Shown here in pieces: positions 53,713 to 62,626 of a stretch of DNA of 64,000 nucleotides. Both the position numbers and the translations under genes were made by a program. The stretch comes from Paenibacillus ferrarius. Its GTDB lineage: Bacteria; Bacillota; Bacilli; Paenibacillales; NBRC-103111. The stretch lies in NCBI RefSeq assembly GCF_002027705.1, contig NZ_MBTG01000023.1, positions 186,001 through 250,000 of the forward strand. The letters are read 5' to 3'. The notes beneath the pieces were generated by a model. That model did no database searches and had not been told where the DNA came from. It saw only the letters and a list, made by a program, of their open reading frames with translations. Within the stretch, counting starts at the first letter, position 1, and every line of letters begins with the position of its first letter.

Positions 53713-54762
53713 CTAGGACATCATTTGCTTCACGAGTTCGCGGTTGCGCTGCTTGAAGACGTCATTATGCGATGAAACCATGCCATAACCTTTGGCATCA
53801 GGCTGTATATATTGTTTGGCTTTATTGACGGCATTGGCAGCATCTTGGAAAGCTCCGGCGATTAAATGTACTTTGCCTTCGTAGTTCAGAATATCGCCAG
53901 CCGCATAAATGCCCGGAATCGAGGATTCGCTGAATACATTTCCTGCGATGTAATAATCATCTTTGATAGCAATGTCCACTTCACTGTTCTCCAGCAAGGT
54001 AGTGTCTCGTTCATAGCCGTGATTAATGATCACTTCATCCACCGTTACATAGGAAGTTTCTCCCGTATCCGTGTTTACCAGCTCCACACGTTCAATCGCT
54101 TCATGATTGGCACCCGCGATCAGCTTGCTAATAGACGAGTTAAAGAAGCACTCAACCGAGCTCTCCATCAGCTGCCTAGCCTGCGCCTCATGACCAGCCA
54201 ATCCGTCTTTGCGATACGTTAAATAAACCTTCGATGCAACAGGCTCCAGTTCGTTAGCCCAATCAATCGCCGAATTTCCTCCACCTGAAATAATGACTGT
54301 TTTACCTTTAAAATGCTCCAAGGACTTCACCGTATAGTTTAAATTCGAAACCTCGTAGCGCTCTGCGCCTTCGATTTCCAGCTTCTTAGGGTTCAAAATT
54401 CCTCCGCCCACGGCAACAATCACGGTTTTGGAATAGTGCTTCTGCCCTGACGATCCCAGCAATTCGAAAATGCCTTCTTCATTCCGTCTGATCGACTCGA
54501 CCTTCTCATTAAGAACAACCTCAGGCTGGAACGTGAGACCTTGCTCGACCAGCTTCTCAATCAGCTTCGCGCCTGGAATTGGTGTATGACCACCGACATC
54601 CCAGATCATTTTCTCCGGATAAACATGGACTTTGCCACCCAATTGATCTTGATACTCAATAATCTTCGTTTTCATTTCTCGTAATCCGCTATAAAAACTG
54701 GAATAAAGTCCGGCCGGACCTCCTCCAATAACCGTCACATCGAATAATGCTGATTCATTCAT
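53713..54762 (-). CDS. ferredoxin/flavodoxin-NADP reductase (YumC/YcgT type)
   Basis: 349 residues, two Rossmann-type domains: TVIGGGPAGLYSSFYSG binds FAD, VIISGGGNSAIDWANEL binds NADPH, and YAAGDILNYEGKVHLIAGAF is the C-terminal FAD contact. It lacks the CxxC of thioredoxin reductases. It passes electrons from NADPH to ferredoxin or flavodoxin. A Fur box directly upstream and a divergent siderophore importer suggest it supplies electrons for iron release from the imported siderophore. Confidence 0.9.
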   Translation of the reverse strand: MNESALFDVTVIGGGPAGLYSSFYSGLREMKTKIIEYQDQLGGKVHVYPEKMIWDVGGHTPIPGAKLIEKLVEQGLTFQPEVVLNEKVESIRRNEEGIFELLGSSGQKHYSKTVIVAVGGGILNPKKLEIEGAERYEVSNLNYTVKSLEHFKGKTVIISGGGNSAIDWANELEPVASKVYLTYRKDGLAGHEAQARQLMESSVECFFNSSISKLIAGANHEAIERVELVNTDTGETSYVTVDEVIINHGYERDTTLLENSEVDIAIKDDYYIAGNVFSESSIPGIYAAGDILNYEGKVHLIAGAFQDAANAVNKAKQYIQPDAKGYGMVSSHNDVFKQRNRELVKQMMS

Positions 54763-54793
54763 TTCTGTTCACTCCTTATCATTATAGTGAAAT

Positions 54794-54808
54794 TGATTAT
54801 CATTATCA
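54794..54808. promoter_or_regulatory. Fur box of the reductase gene
   Basis: TGATTATCATTATCA is a 7-1-7 Fur box with one mismatch, about 30 bp before the start codon. Confidence 0.85.
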
Positions 54809-54869
54809 TTTAAATATACGGTTATTTTTTTCATTTTACAACAGAAACCTGTTGACAACTCCTCTACGC

Positions 54870-54906
54870 TTGCCTTAAAGTGTTTGTGATATGATAATGA
54901 TTATCA
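54870..54906 (+). promoter_or_regulatory. Fur-controlled promoter of the siderophore importer
   Basis: TGATAATGATTATCA at 54892-54906 is a perfect 7-1-7 Fur box. It covers a possible -10 (GATAAT, 54893-54898) 17 bp from TTGCCT (54870-54875). TTGACA at 54852 is an alternative -35. Confidence 0.85.
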
Positions 54907-54935
54907 GTATCAAGATATAACGTGGAGGTGTTAAC

Positions 54936-55781
54936 TTGGCTCGCCTATATATAAATGATCTCAACATTGGTTATGGAGAACGCCTGATTGTCAAAAATCT
55001 AAGCGTAGCTATTCCCGACCAGCAAATAACGACGATTATTGGGGCTAACGGCTGCGGTAAATCCACGCTTCTCAAAGCAACTACGCGCATTATTTCACAT
55101 CAATCGGGGTCGATTGTTTTAGATGGAGCGCTGATTTCCAAAGAAAATACGAAAGCACTAGCCAAGAAAATGGCTATTCTTCCTCAAGCTCCAGAAAGCG
55201 CAAGTGGATTAACCGTAGGTGAGCTTGTCTCCTATGGCCGTTTTCCGTATCAATCCGGCTTAGGCCGTTTAACGAAAAAAGACTATGACGTCATCGAATG
55301 GGCCCTAGAAGTGACAGGCACGACAGATTTTAAATACCGTCCTGTTGATTTATTGTCCGGCGGCCAACGGCAGCGTGTTTGGATCGCAATGGCGCTTGCT
55401 CAAGAAACTGACATCATCTTCCTTGATGAGCCTACCACCTACTTGGATCTAGCTCATCAACTAGAGGTTCTCGAGCTGCTCCAAAGGCTCAATAGAGAAC
55501 AAGGCCGCACGATTGTCATGGTGCTTCATGATTTGAATCAAGCCGCCCGCTTCGCGGACTATTTGATTGCGCTCAAAGATGGTGAAATCGTCAAAGCCGG
55601 CAATTGTGAAGAAGTGATGCAGCATGAAGTGCTTAAAGAAGTTTTTCAGATTGACGCTGAGATTGGGCGAGATCCTCGAACCAACAAACCGATGTGCGTA
55701 ACCTACAATTTATTAAAAGGAGATTCCACCCATGAAAAAGCTACTGCTCCCGTTCCTGCTATGCTTGGTGCTGGCTCTTAG
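54936..55781 (+). CDS. siderophore ABC transporter ATP-binding protein (FecE/YusV type)
   Basis: 281 residues, TTG start with GGAGG 7 nt upstream. Walker A GANGCGKST, signature LSGGQRQRVWIAMAL and Walker B IIFLDEPTTYLD are intact. It powers uptake of ferric siderophores through the two permeases downstream. The end overlaps the binding-protein gene by 50 bp. Having the ATPase gene first, ahead of the binding protein, is less usual. Confidence 0.93.
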   Translation: MARLYINDLNIGYGERLIVKNLSVAIPDQQITTIIGANGCGKSTLLKATTRIISHQSGSIVLDGALISKENTKALAKKMAILPQAPESASGLTVGELVSYGRFPYQSGLGRLTKKDYDVIEWALEVTGTTDFKYRPVDLLSGGQRQRVWIAMALAQETDIIFLDEPTTYLDLAHQLEVLELLQRLNREQGRTIVMVLHDLNQAARFADYLIALKDGEIVKAGNCEEVMQHEVLKEVFQIDAEIGRDPRTNKPMCVTYNLLKGDSTHEKATAPVPAMLGAGS

Positions 55782-56682
55782 CGCTTGTTCTTCCACTACA
55801 CCTAAAGAAACGACTTCACCGAAAGCAGCAGCCAATGCCAAAGCGGATACGAAAGCGGACAGCCCATCAGGGACAATCACTTATCAATCCGAAAATGGTC
55901 CCATTCAAGTTCCAGCCAACCCACAGCGTGTTATCGTTCTTTCTTCCTTTGCGGGGAATGTAATGGCGCTTAAAGTAAATCTGGTTGGTGTAGATTCCTG
56001 GTCCAAAATAAATCCAAACTTCGAGAAAACATTAAAAGATGTGCAAGAGGTTTCCGATGAAAATTTGGAAAAAATCATTGAATTGAAGCCGGATCTGATC
56101 ATCGGTCTTTCCAATGTCAAAAACGCCGATAAATTAAAACAAATCGCTCCAACGGTTACGTATACATACGGAAAAGTGGACTATTTAAAACAACAATTGG
56201 AAATCGGCAAGCTTTTGAATAAAGAAAAAGAAGCTGCGGCTTGGGTAGACGACTTCAAGAAACGTGCAGGGCAAGCAGGTACGGAAATTAAAGCCAAAAT
56301 CGGTGCTGACAAAACCATCTCGGTTATCGAAAGCTTTGACAAGCAGCTCTATGTCTTCGGCGACAATTGGGGCCGTGGCACGGAAATTCTTTATCAAGAA
56401 ATGAAGCTGGCTATGCCGCAAAAGGTGAAAGAAATGGCTTTGAAAGAAGGCTACTATGCCTTGTCTGCGGAAGTGCTTCCTCAATACATGGGCGACTATG
56501 TCATTTTTAGTAAAAACCCGGATGCCGATAACAGCTTCCAAAAAACAGATACTTACAAAAATACGCCAGCAGCTAAAAATAATCATGTATACGAAGCCAA
56601 TGCCAAAGAATTCTATTTCAATGATCCATTAACCCTAGAATTCCAATTGAATTTCTTTATCAAGAACCTACTCGGTAAATAA
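55732..56682 (+). CDS. ferric-siderophore-binding lipoprotein
   Basis: 316 residues with lipobox LSAC (Cys19), a Lys/Ala-rich linker and a periplasmic-binding-type domain (QRVIVLSSFAGNVMALKVNLVG, ELKPDLIIGLS) of the FhuD/FecB class. AAAGGAG sits inside the end of the ATPase gene before its ATG. It captures the iron complex outside the membrane. Confidence 0.93.
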   Translation: MKKLLLPFLLCLVLALSACSSTTPKETTSPKAAANAKADTKADSPSGTITYQSENGPIQVPANPQRVIVLSSFAGNVMALKVNLVGVDSWSKINPNFEKTLKDVQEVSDENLEKIIELKPDLIIGLSNVKNADKLKQIAPTVTYTYGKVDYLKQQLEIGKLLNKEKEAAAWVDDFKKRAGQAGTEIKAKIGADKTISVIESFDKQLYVFGDNWGRGTEILYQEMKLAMPQKVKEMALKEGYYALSAEVLPQYMGDYVIFSKNPDADNSFQKTDTYKNTPAAKNNHVYEANAKEFYFNDPLTLEFQLNFFIKNLLGK

Positions 56683-56703
56683 TACGGCAAGGAGCGTTCT
56701 TGA

Positions 56704-57702
56704 ATGAACCATTCCATTTCATTTGTCTTTAAACTCATTGTCAGTATAGTCGCATTCGTGGGCTGTTTTCTTGTAGCCATGGTATTCGGAGCAGCCGATA
56801 CGACCGTCAAGGACGTCTGGCAGGCTCTAGCCACTAACTTGAGCGGAGATACGCTTACGATCATTCGCGAACTGCGATTGCCCCGTGAAGTCGCAGCGAT
56901 CTTCGTTGGAGCGGCTTTGGCTGTCTCCGGCGCCATCATGCAGGGCATTACCCGAAATCCCCTTGCTGACCCTGGCTTGCTTGGGCTAACTGCCGGTGCC
57001 AATGCGGCGCTGGCTTTCACCATAGCCTTTATGCCATCTACCAATTACTTTGGTATTATGATTGTTTGTTTCATTGGAGCGGCGATAGGTGCTGTGATGG
57101 TTTTTGGGATAGGCGCTATGAAAAAAGGCGGCTTCTCGCCTCTTCGCATCGTATTAGCGGGGGCTGCGGTATCCGCATTCTTATACGCGGTGGCCGAAGG
57201 AATCGGTCTTTCCTTCAAAATCTCCAAAGAAGTGTCCATGTGGACGGCAGGCGGACTCGTGGGTACTTCGTGGGGGCAATTGCAAATTATTGTGCCTTTT
57301 ATCATCGTCGGGACACTGATTGCCCTTTTTTTGTCCAGACAGCTGACTGTACTCAGCTTAAGCGAGGAAGTGGCCTTGGGCCTTGGGCAGAAGACCGTTC
57401 AAATCAAAGCCACGCTTTTTATCGTGATCATTTTACTTGCTGGCGCCTCCGTTGCCTTGGTTGGAAACATGGCCTTCATAGGCTTGATGATCCCTCACAT
57501 TGTTCGGGCGATCGTTGGCACCGACTATCGTTTCATTATTCCGATGTCAGCGATTCTGGGCGCTGCCTTCATGCTCCTGGCGGATACGCTTGGACGCACA
57601 ATCCACGCTCCTTATGAAACACCTGTGGCCGCGATTGTGGCCATGCTGGGGCTGCCTTTCTTCCTGTTTATCGTACGTAGAGGGGGCAAAGCATTGCCAT
57701 GA
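56704..57702 (+). CDS. siderophore ABC transporter permease 1 (FecCD type)
   Basis: 332 residues with about nine to ten membrane helices. RLPREVAAIFVGAALAVSGAIMQGITRNPLADPGLLGL and NMAFIGLMIPHIVRAIVG are FecCD signatures. AAGGAG precedes the ATG; the stop overlaps the next start by 4 bp (ATGA). Confidence 0.95.
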   Translation: MNHSISFVFKLIVSIVAFVGCFLVAMVFGAADTTVKDVWQALATNLSGDTLTIIRELRLPREVAAIFVGAALAVSGAIMQGITRNPLADPGLLGLTAGANAALAFTIAFMPSTNYFGIMIVCFIGAAIGAVMVFGIGAMKKGGFSPLRIVLAGAAVSAFLYAVAEGIGLSFKISKEVSMWTAGGLVGTSWGQLQIIVPFIIVGTLIALFLSRQLTVLSLSEEVALGLGQKTVQIKATLFIVIILLAGASVALVGNMAFIGLMIPHIVRAIVGTDYRFIIPMSAILGAAFMLLADTLGRTIHAPYETPVAAIVAMLGLPFFLFIVRRGGKALP

Positions 57703-58706
57703 TACATCCGGCTGTTCTTAGAAAGCAAAGGCTGCTCATTCTTGGGGGCTTCGTGTTTATTATTCTCACCATCATTATCGGTATGGGGATGGGCTACTCT
57801 TCGCTATCGTATAACCGATTAATTCCAACCCTGCTTGGTCATGGAACGTTCAAAGAGGAGTTCGTCCTCTTCTCGATCCGCTTGCCGCGTATTGCGATAA
57901 CCTTGCTGTCCGGCATGGCCCTTGCCTTATCGGGCTCAATCTTGCAAGGCATTACCCGCAATGACTTGGCAGATCCCGGCATTATTGGCATCAATGCGGG
58001 TGCTGGTGTTGCCGTTGCCGTATTCTTTCTTTATTTTCCAATCAAAGCAGGCACCTTTGTCTACCTGCTTCCGCTAGTCGCATTCATTGGCGCTGTCCTT
58101 ACGGCAGCATGCATTTACGTGCTATCCTATAGCCGAAAAACAGGTCTTCAGCCCGTTCGGTTGGTCCTTATCGGGGTTGGCTTTTCCTTGGCGCTATCAG
58201 GCATTATGATTGTCGTAATCTCCTCGGCCGAGCGCTCCAAAGTGGATTTTATCGCCAAATGGCTGGCAGGGAATATTTGGGGAGCTGACTGGCCATTTGT
58301 ATGGGCGCTGCTCCCATGGCTGATTATTTTGATTCCTTTTACGCTGTATAAAGCGAATCGTTTGAACCTGCTCGGGCTGAACGAACCTGTAGCTGTCGGC
58401 GTTGGCGTATCCGTCGAAAAAGAGCGCATTGTGCTGCTTTTGACCGCAGTCGCCCTTGCCGCTTCCGCGGTTTCCGTCACAGGCGGCATCAGCTTTATTG
58501 GCTTGATGGCCCCCCACATTGCCAAAGCTTTCGTGGGACCGAGAAACCAATTATTCATTCCGCTCGCTATCCTGATTGGCGGCTGGCTGCTCCTGCTGGC
58601 AGATACGATTGGCCGCAATATTATTGGACCTGACGGCATTCCCGCGGGGATTATGGTTGCCCTGATTGGAGCCCCATACTTTATGTATCTGCTGTTGAAA
58701 AAGTAA
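57699..58706 (+). CDS. siderophore ABC transporter permease 2 (FecCD type)
   Basis: 335 residues, FecCD family: RLPRIAITLLSGMALALSGSILQGITRNDLADPG and GGISFIGLMAPHIAKAFVG. Last gene of the Fur-controlled operon, forming a heterodimeric channel with the preceding permease. Followed by a short GTGA repeat and two hairpins. Confidence 0.95.
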   Translation: MIHPAVLRKQRLLILGGFVFIILTIIIGMGMGYSSLSYNRLIPTLLGHGTFKEEFVLFSIRLPRIAITLLSGMALALSGSILQGITRNDLADPGIIGINAGAGVAVAVFFLYFPIKAGTFVYLLPLVAFIGAVLTAACIYVLSYSRKTGLQPVRLVLIGVGFSLALSGIMIVVISSAERSKVDFIAKWLAGNIWGADWPFVWALLPWLIILIPFTLYKANRLNLLGLNEPVAVGVGVSVEKERIVLLLTAVALAASAVSVTGGISFIGLMAPHIAKAFVGPRNQLFIPLAILIGGWLLLLADTIGRNIIGPDGIPAGIMVALIGAPYFMYLLLKK

Positions 58707-58808
58707 GTGAGTGAGTGAGTGAGCCCTTTCTAGAGGGCTTAGCTTAGATCAACAAACCTCTTAAAAGGCTTCACAGACTGGAAAAGGCGTCCGAATGGGC
58801 GCCTTTTT
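58705..58808 (+). terminator. terminator region of the siderophore operon
   Basis: After (GTGA)4 an AGCCCTTTCTAGAGGGCT hairpin lies at 58721-58738. A second, AAAAGGCG/CGCCTTTTT (58782-58808), has a T-tract and is the better terminator. Confidence 0.8.
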
Positions 58809-59074
58809 GCAGTTCATATGGGGGGGCTGGCTCTCCCTATAGGGAGAGTTCTTGAATGCTTCCTCCTTAGTCGCTCCGCGGCGAGTCGCATCTTACTTCC
58901 CAGGACATCAATATATTGGAGAAGCAGAAGGTCATAACCTGATCCCGCTGCAATTGGAGCAGCGAGGTGGAGCAGCAAGATAACTTGCTCCGCTGTGTGG
59001 TCTGCGAAGCAAGGCCCGCTGTAGATGATCGCCAGCTTCTTCTGGACCTCTCGGGAAGCGGTAGTTGTTCTTCT
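58809..59074. other. gap with one unrecognised minus-strand frame
   Basis: Between the operon terminator and the palindrome array lies an open minus-strand frame (about 58814-59077, from MRRTTTASREVQKK) of ~87 codons. I do not recognise the protein, it has no ribosome binding site, and its longer form starts inside the array. It also holds a CTCTCCCTATAGGGAGAG palindrome and a run of seven G. Most likely a decayed gene or chance frame. Confidence 0.3.
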
Positions 59075-59256
59075 CATTGGAATTTCTCCAATGAATCTTC
59101 CTTCAAAAAGCAGAGAGCAAGCTTTCATTGGAAATAATCCAATAGAAATGTCCATTCAAACCTCAAAATGCTGCTTTTGGATTATCCATTGGAGTTTTTC
59201 CAATGAAACCGTCCTTCAAGCTCTTCAAACTAGCTTTCATTGGAATTAATCCAATG
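59075..59256. repeat. four-palindrome array, CATTGGA family
   Basis: CATTGGA-N5-TCCAATG motifs start at 59075, 59126, 59187 and 59238 (one mismatch in the second); centres 51, 61 and 51 bp apart. The first and third spacers both contain TCCTTCAA and end AGCTTT, so the array looks like a doubled 112-bp unit. Same geometry as the two other array families, with unrelated sequence. It lies between convergent genes. Confidence 0.88.
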
Positions 59257-59295
59257 AAACCAGTTCTTCACTTCATCCCCTTTTCTATCAATGTG

Positions 59296-59335
59296 AAAAA
59301 AGACCAGTTTAGGCATTTGCCTTCCGGTCTTTTTT
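59296..59335. terminator. terminator of the cadherin-like repeat protein gene
   Basis: AAAAAAGACC pairs with GGTCTTTTTT around an AGGCATTTGCCT inner stem, just past the stop on the minus strand; usable in both directions. Confidence 0.85.
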
Positions 59336-59339
59336 CGTT

Positions 59340-61499
59340 CTATTGGCCGTGAATGAACATCGGCGCAATCTGATTCAGCAGAATTTGCACATCGTCTTGG
59401 TTGAACTGACCGTCTCCGTTAAGATCACTATTTCCGTAGGGAGCGTTCATGTACGCTACAATTTCGTTGATGTGAATACCATTTCCGTCCGTATCCAATA
59501 GATGCAGTCGATATTCCATTTGCTCTAGGGGTGTGCCGTAGTCGATGGTCTGAGTTGCAGCCACATTACTTTTTCCCCCTATACTTGTCACCGCGCCTGC
59601 TTGTATCTTGAATTCCAGCTTATCCGTTGGCCTAGGCAACTGGCTGAAGGATAAAATCACCTGAGAGGAGCCAGCGCTGTAGACGATCCCCGTAACAGTC
59701 AGCGGGGTTTGGGTCGTTGTATTGTAGACTGTGTAGTACGTCACATCCGTGACGGATTGCAGTAATGGCTCTGAGAAGTTAAGTGTAGCTTGCGCACCTA
59801 TCATCTTAATTTGCAGTAGCTCCAAAGTAGTCGGATCACTGTTGGGTTTGCGAACCACGATGATCGTATACGTCTTCTTAATACTGGCTTCCTCGGCCTT
59901 GACTTCTACCTTAATCAAATTAACTCCGACTTGCAGCGGGATATCTGTCCCTTCACCACTTGATAGCGGCATATACTCGCCATTATTAACATTTATTCGG
60001 ACACTGGCTCCTGCCGCTGTATCTAATAACATTGGCGTCACTCTTAAGGAGGATGTCGCGTTGCCTAGATCAGCCATCGTATAGTTCAGATTATCGCTGG
60101 AGAAGTGCTGTTCAAGGCTGCCTGGGGATACGGCCAGACTTTGTAAGCCGGCTTCCTTGTTCGCTTGACGATTTACTGTAATCGTATACGTCTTCTTAAT
60201 ACTGGCTTCCTCGGCTGTGACTTCTACCTTAATCAAATTAACTCCGACTTGCAGCGGGATATCTGTCCCTTCACCACTTGATAGCGACGACATATACTCG
60301 CCATTATTAACATTTATTCGGACACTGGCTCCTGCTGCTGTATCTAATAACGTTGGCGTCACTCTTAAGGAGGATGTCGCGTTGCCTACATCAGCCATCG
60401 TATAGTTCAGATTATCGCTGGAGAAGTGCTGTTCAAGGCTGCCTGGGGATACCTCCAGACTTTTTAAGCCGGCTTCCTTATTCGCTTGACGATTTACTGT
60501 AATCGTATACGTCTTCTTAATACTGGCTTCCTCGGCTGTGACTTCTACCTTAATCACATTAACTCCGACTTGCAGCGGGATATCTGTCCCTTCACCACTT
60601 GATAGCGGCGGCATATACTCGCCATTATTAACATTTATTCGGACACTGGCTCCTGCCGCTGTATCTAATAACATTGGCGTCACTCTTAAAGCGGATGTCG
60701 CGTTGTCTACATCAGCCATCGTATAGTTCAGTTTATCGCTCGAGAAGAATGGCTCAAGGCTGCCTGGGGATATCTCCAGACTTTTTAATCCAGCCTCCGT
60801 ATTCAGTTGACGATTTACTGTAATCGTATACGTCATCTCTACAGCCAAATTACTAGATTTGGTTTGAACCGTAATCACATTGGCTCCCAAGTTCAAAGGG
60901 ATTTGGCCAGATGGCATACCAGTACTTGCAGCATTTCCGTTAATCTTGAAGGTGGCTGCCGGATCATTGAGCACACCTGTCAGTGAGATACTGCTCGTTG
61001 TGTAAGGTACGCTTGCTGAATACGTATACTTATCCGCTTGAAAGGCCGGGCTTATGGTTGTTCCATTCACATATAAGTCTGCCAAACTAGCATCATTCAC
61101 TTGCGGATAATAAACATGGATCTTATACGTTTTGGTCGTTGTTAAATCTGTTGCCGTTACTTTAATTTGAAATGTATTATTCCCGCGATTCGTCTGAAGA
61201 AACCCTGTTGAAACATTATAAGGGATCGTTACCCAATTACTTTCACTATTCATGGAGTATTCCATCGTTGCACTCGGGTTCGAAGGTATTGCAGCCGTAT
61301 AATATCCTGAAACAGAACTGCTCATTCTTACTGTATACTCCGTTACGGAAGGCGAAAAATTTGGTGACAAAGCCCCCGCTTCTTGATAAATACTACTCAA
61401 ATCTGCATTGGAATCACCGTTCGCCTGAGCATTCCAGGGAAAAACAGTCATTACCACGAATATCGTCAAACTAAAAAACAACCATTTTGCTATTCTCAC
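59340..61499 (-). CDS. secreted cadherin-like beta-sandwich repeat protein with dockerin-like tail
   Basis: 719 residues, GTG start after AGGAGGGG. A signal peptide (to about AQANG) is followed by about five cadherin-like domains, each ending in YTITV or YKIHV. Three of them (roughly residues 225-545) are nearly identical 107-residue copies. A different beta domain follows, and the end has two EF-hand-like units (DTDGNGIHINEIVAYM, DLNGDGQFNQDDVQILL) resembling a type I dockerin. Probably a cell-surface adhesion or matrix protein. Monocistronic. Confidence 0.82.
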   Translation of the reverse strand: MRIAKWLFFSLTIFVVMTVFPWNAQANGDSNADLSSIYQEAGALSPNFSPSVTEYTVRMSSSVSGYYTAAIPSNPSATMEYSMNSESNWVTIPYNVSTGFLQTNRGNNTFQIKVTATDLTTTKTYKIHVYYPQVNDASLADLYVNGTTISPAFQADKYTYSASVPYTTSSISLTGVLNDPAATFKINGNAASTGMPSGQIPLNLGANVITVQTKSSNLAVEMTYTITVNRQLNTEAGLKSLEISPGSLEPFFSSDKLNYTMADVDNATSALRVTPMLLDTAAGASVRINVNNGEYMPPLSSGEGTDIPLQVGVNVIKVEVTAEEASIKKTYTITVNRQANKEAGLKSLEVSPGSLEQHFSSDNLNYTMADVGNATSSLRVTPTLLDTAAGASVRINVNNGEYMSSLSSGEGTDIPLQVGVNLIKVEVTAEEASIKKTYTITVNRQANKEAGLQSLAVSPGSLEQHFSSDNLNYTMADLGNATSSLRVTPMLLDTAAGASVRINVNNGEYMPLSSGEGTDIPLQVGVNLIKVEVKAEEASIKKTYTIIVVRKPNSDPTTLELLQIKMIGAQATLNFSEPLLQSVTDVTYYTVYNTTTQTPLTVTGIVYSAGSSQVILSFSQLPRPTDKLEFKIQAGAVTSIGGKSNVAATQTIDYGTPLEQMEYRLHLLDTDGNGIHINEIVAYMNAPYGNSDLNGDGQFNQDDVQILLNQIAPMFIHGQ
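59863..60824. repeat. three tandem 319-321 bp coding repeats
   Basis: The TCGTATACGTC landmark recurs at 59863, 60182, 60503 and 60824, spacing 319, 321 and 321 bp. The copies differ at few bases (for instance one codon fewer in the first), implying recent duplication or gene conversion inside the repeat protein. Confidence 0.9.
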
Positions 61500-61621
61500 A
61501 ATTCCCCTCCTGTAGTTCTCGATTCCTCGTCGAAAAATGTTATTATTTGTCTATTATTATAGCATATGTACTCAAAATAAAATTGATAAATTTAACAGTT
61601 TTATAGAGGACTGTGTGAGTG

Positions 61622-62506
61622 TTAACCGGTCGTAAGCTCTTTTTTTAGGGCTTGATACAGCTTCAACGATGCCTGCGATAGCGGATATTCCGACGGCTGG
61701 GAGAGTATGCCGAAGGTCATATCAATCAGATCGCCGCTCAATGTCCGAACCGTCGTTCCCGCGGGAACTGGCTTCAGTGTAATTTCTGGTACAAGTGCAA
61801 TACCGAGTCCGCTCTCTACATAAAATTGCAAAGCTGTCATGCTGCCAATTTCCATTGTATCTAATGGATAGCTTCCTGTTTCCTGCAGCACCCTCTCCAG
61901 CTTTCTGCGGTAAGGACAGGTTGCGGCCGTTATCAGCAGTCGATGCCCTCGAAGATGCTCCGGTGTGATGAACGGTTGTTGCGAAAGCTCATGGTTTTCG
62001 GGCATCAAGACCACAAATGATTCTTTAAATAACGGCTCAAAATAGAGCTCCGAGCTCCAATCAGGTGCAGAACAAAGAGCAAGATCAATGTCTCCTCTAT
62101 ACAGCCGCTCAGCTAGTGTGGGGGTATTGCCAAACTCCACTGAGATCCGAATCTTCGGATGCTCGGACAGAAAGCTGCCCAGAATAGCAGGCAAGCGATA
62201 GCTCGCCGTAGGCTCCGTCACCCCTAAGCGAATATCTCCGGCATCGCCCATTTGCAAATCGGATAAATGGGTTTGCAATTGATCCATATGCTTAACGATT
62301 TGCAGGCTTTGTTCATGGAACAGCCGACCCGCTTCGGTAAGGCGGAATTTTTTGCCGCGCTCAATCAGCAGAATACCTAATTCAGCTTCCAACTTTTGCA
62401 TTTGCATGGTCACTGTCGATTGCACATAATTCATTTCCTCCGCCGCGCGGATAAAACTGCCGTATTTCACAATGGTCTGGAACGTTTTTAATGTTTTAAA
62501 ATCCAT
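61622..62506 (-). CDS. LysR-family transcriptional regulator
   Basis: 294 residues: N-terminal winged helix (FIRAAEEMNYVQSTVTMQMQKLEAELG) and a two-lobe effector domain (FVVLMPENHELSQQPFI). Divergent from an SDR gene with 120 bp between, the usual arrangement for a LysR regulator and its target. The intergenic region holds TATACAATTATTTGTATA and two TTCATTCAATTAT direct repeats, likely binding sites. Confidence 0.92.
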   Translation of the reverse strand: MDFKTLKTFQTIVKYGSFIRAAEEMNYVQSTVTMQMQKLEAELGILLIERGKKFRLTEAGRLFHEQSLQIVKHMDQLQTHLSDLQMGDAGDIRLGVTEPTASYRLPAILGSFLSEHPKIRISVEFGNTPTLAERLYRGDIDLALCSAPDWSSELYFEPLFKESFVVLMPENHELSQQPFITPEHLRGHRLLITAATCPYRRKLERVLQETGSYPLDTMEIGSMTALQFYVESGLGIALVPEITLKPVPAGTTVRTLSGDLIDMTFGILSQPSEYPLSQASLKLYQALKKELTTG

Positions 62507-62520
62507 TCGATCCCCATCTC

Positions 62521-62600
62521 TTCATTCAATTATTTTGAACATGATCATCAATTCATTCAATTATACAAATTACTATGAACCTTATACAATTATTTGTATA
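62521..62600. promoter_or_regulatory. LysR/SDR divergent control region
   Basis: Two direct repeats of TTCATTCAATTAT (62521-62533, about 62552-62564) and a palindrome TATACAATTATTTGTATA (62583-62600), close to a T-N11-A LysR box. Confidence 0.55.
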
Positions 62601-62626
62601 CGAAACCTCAGAGGAGATGACTGATC

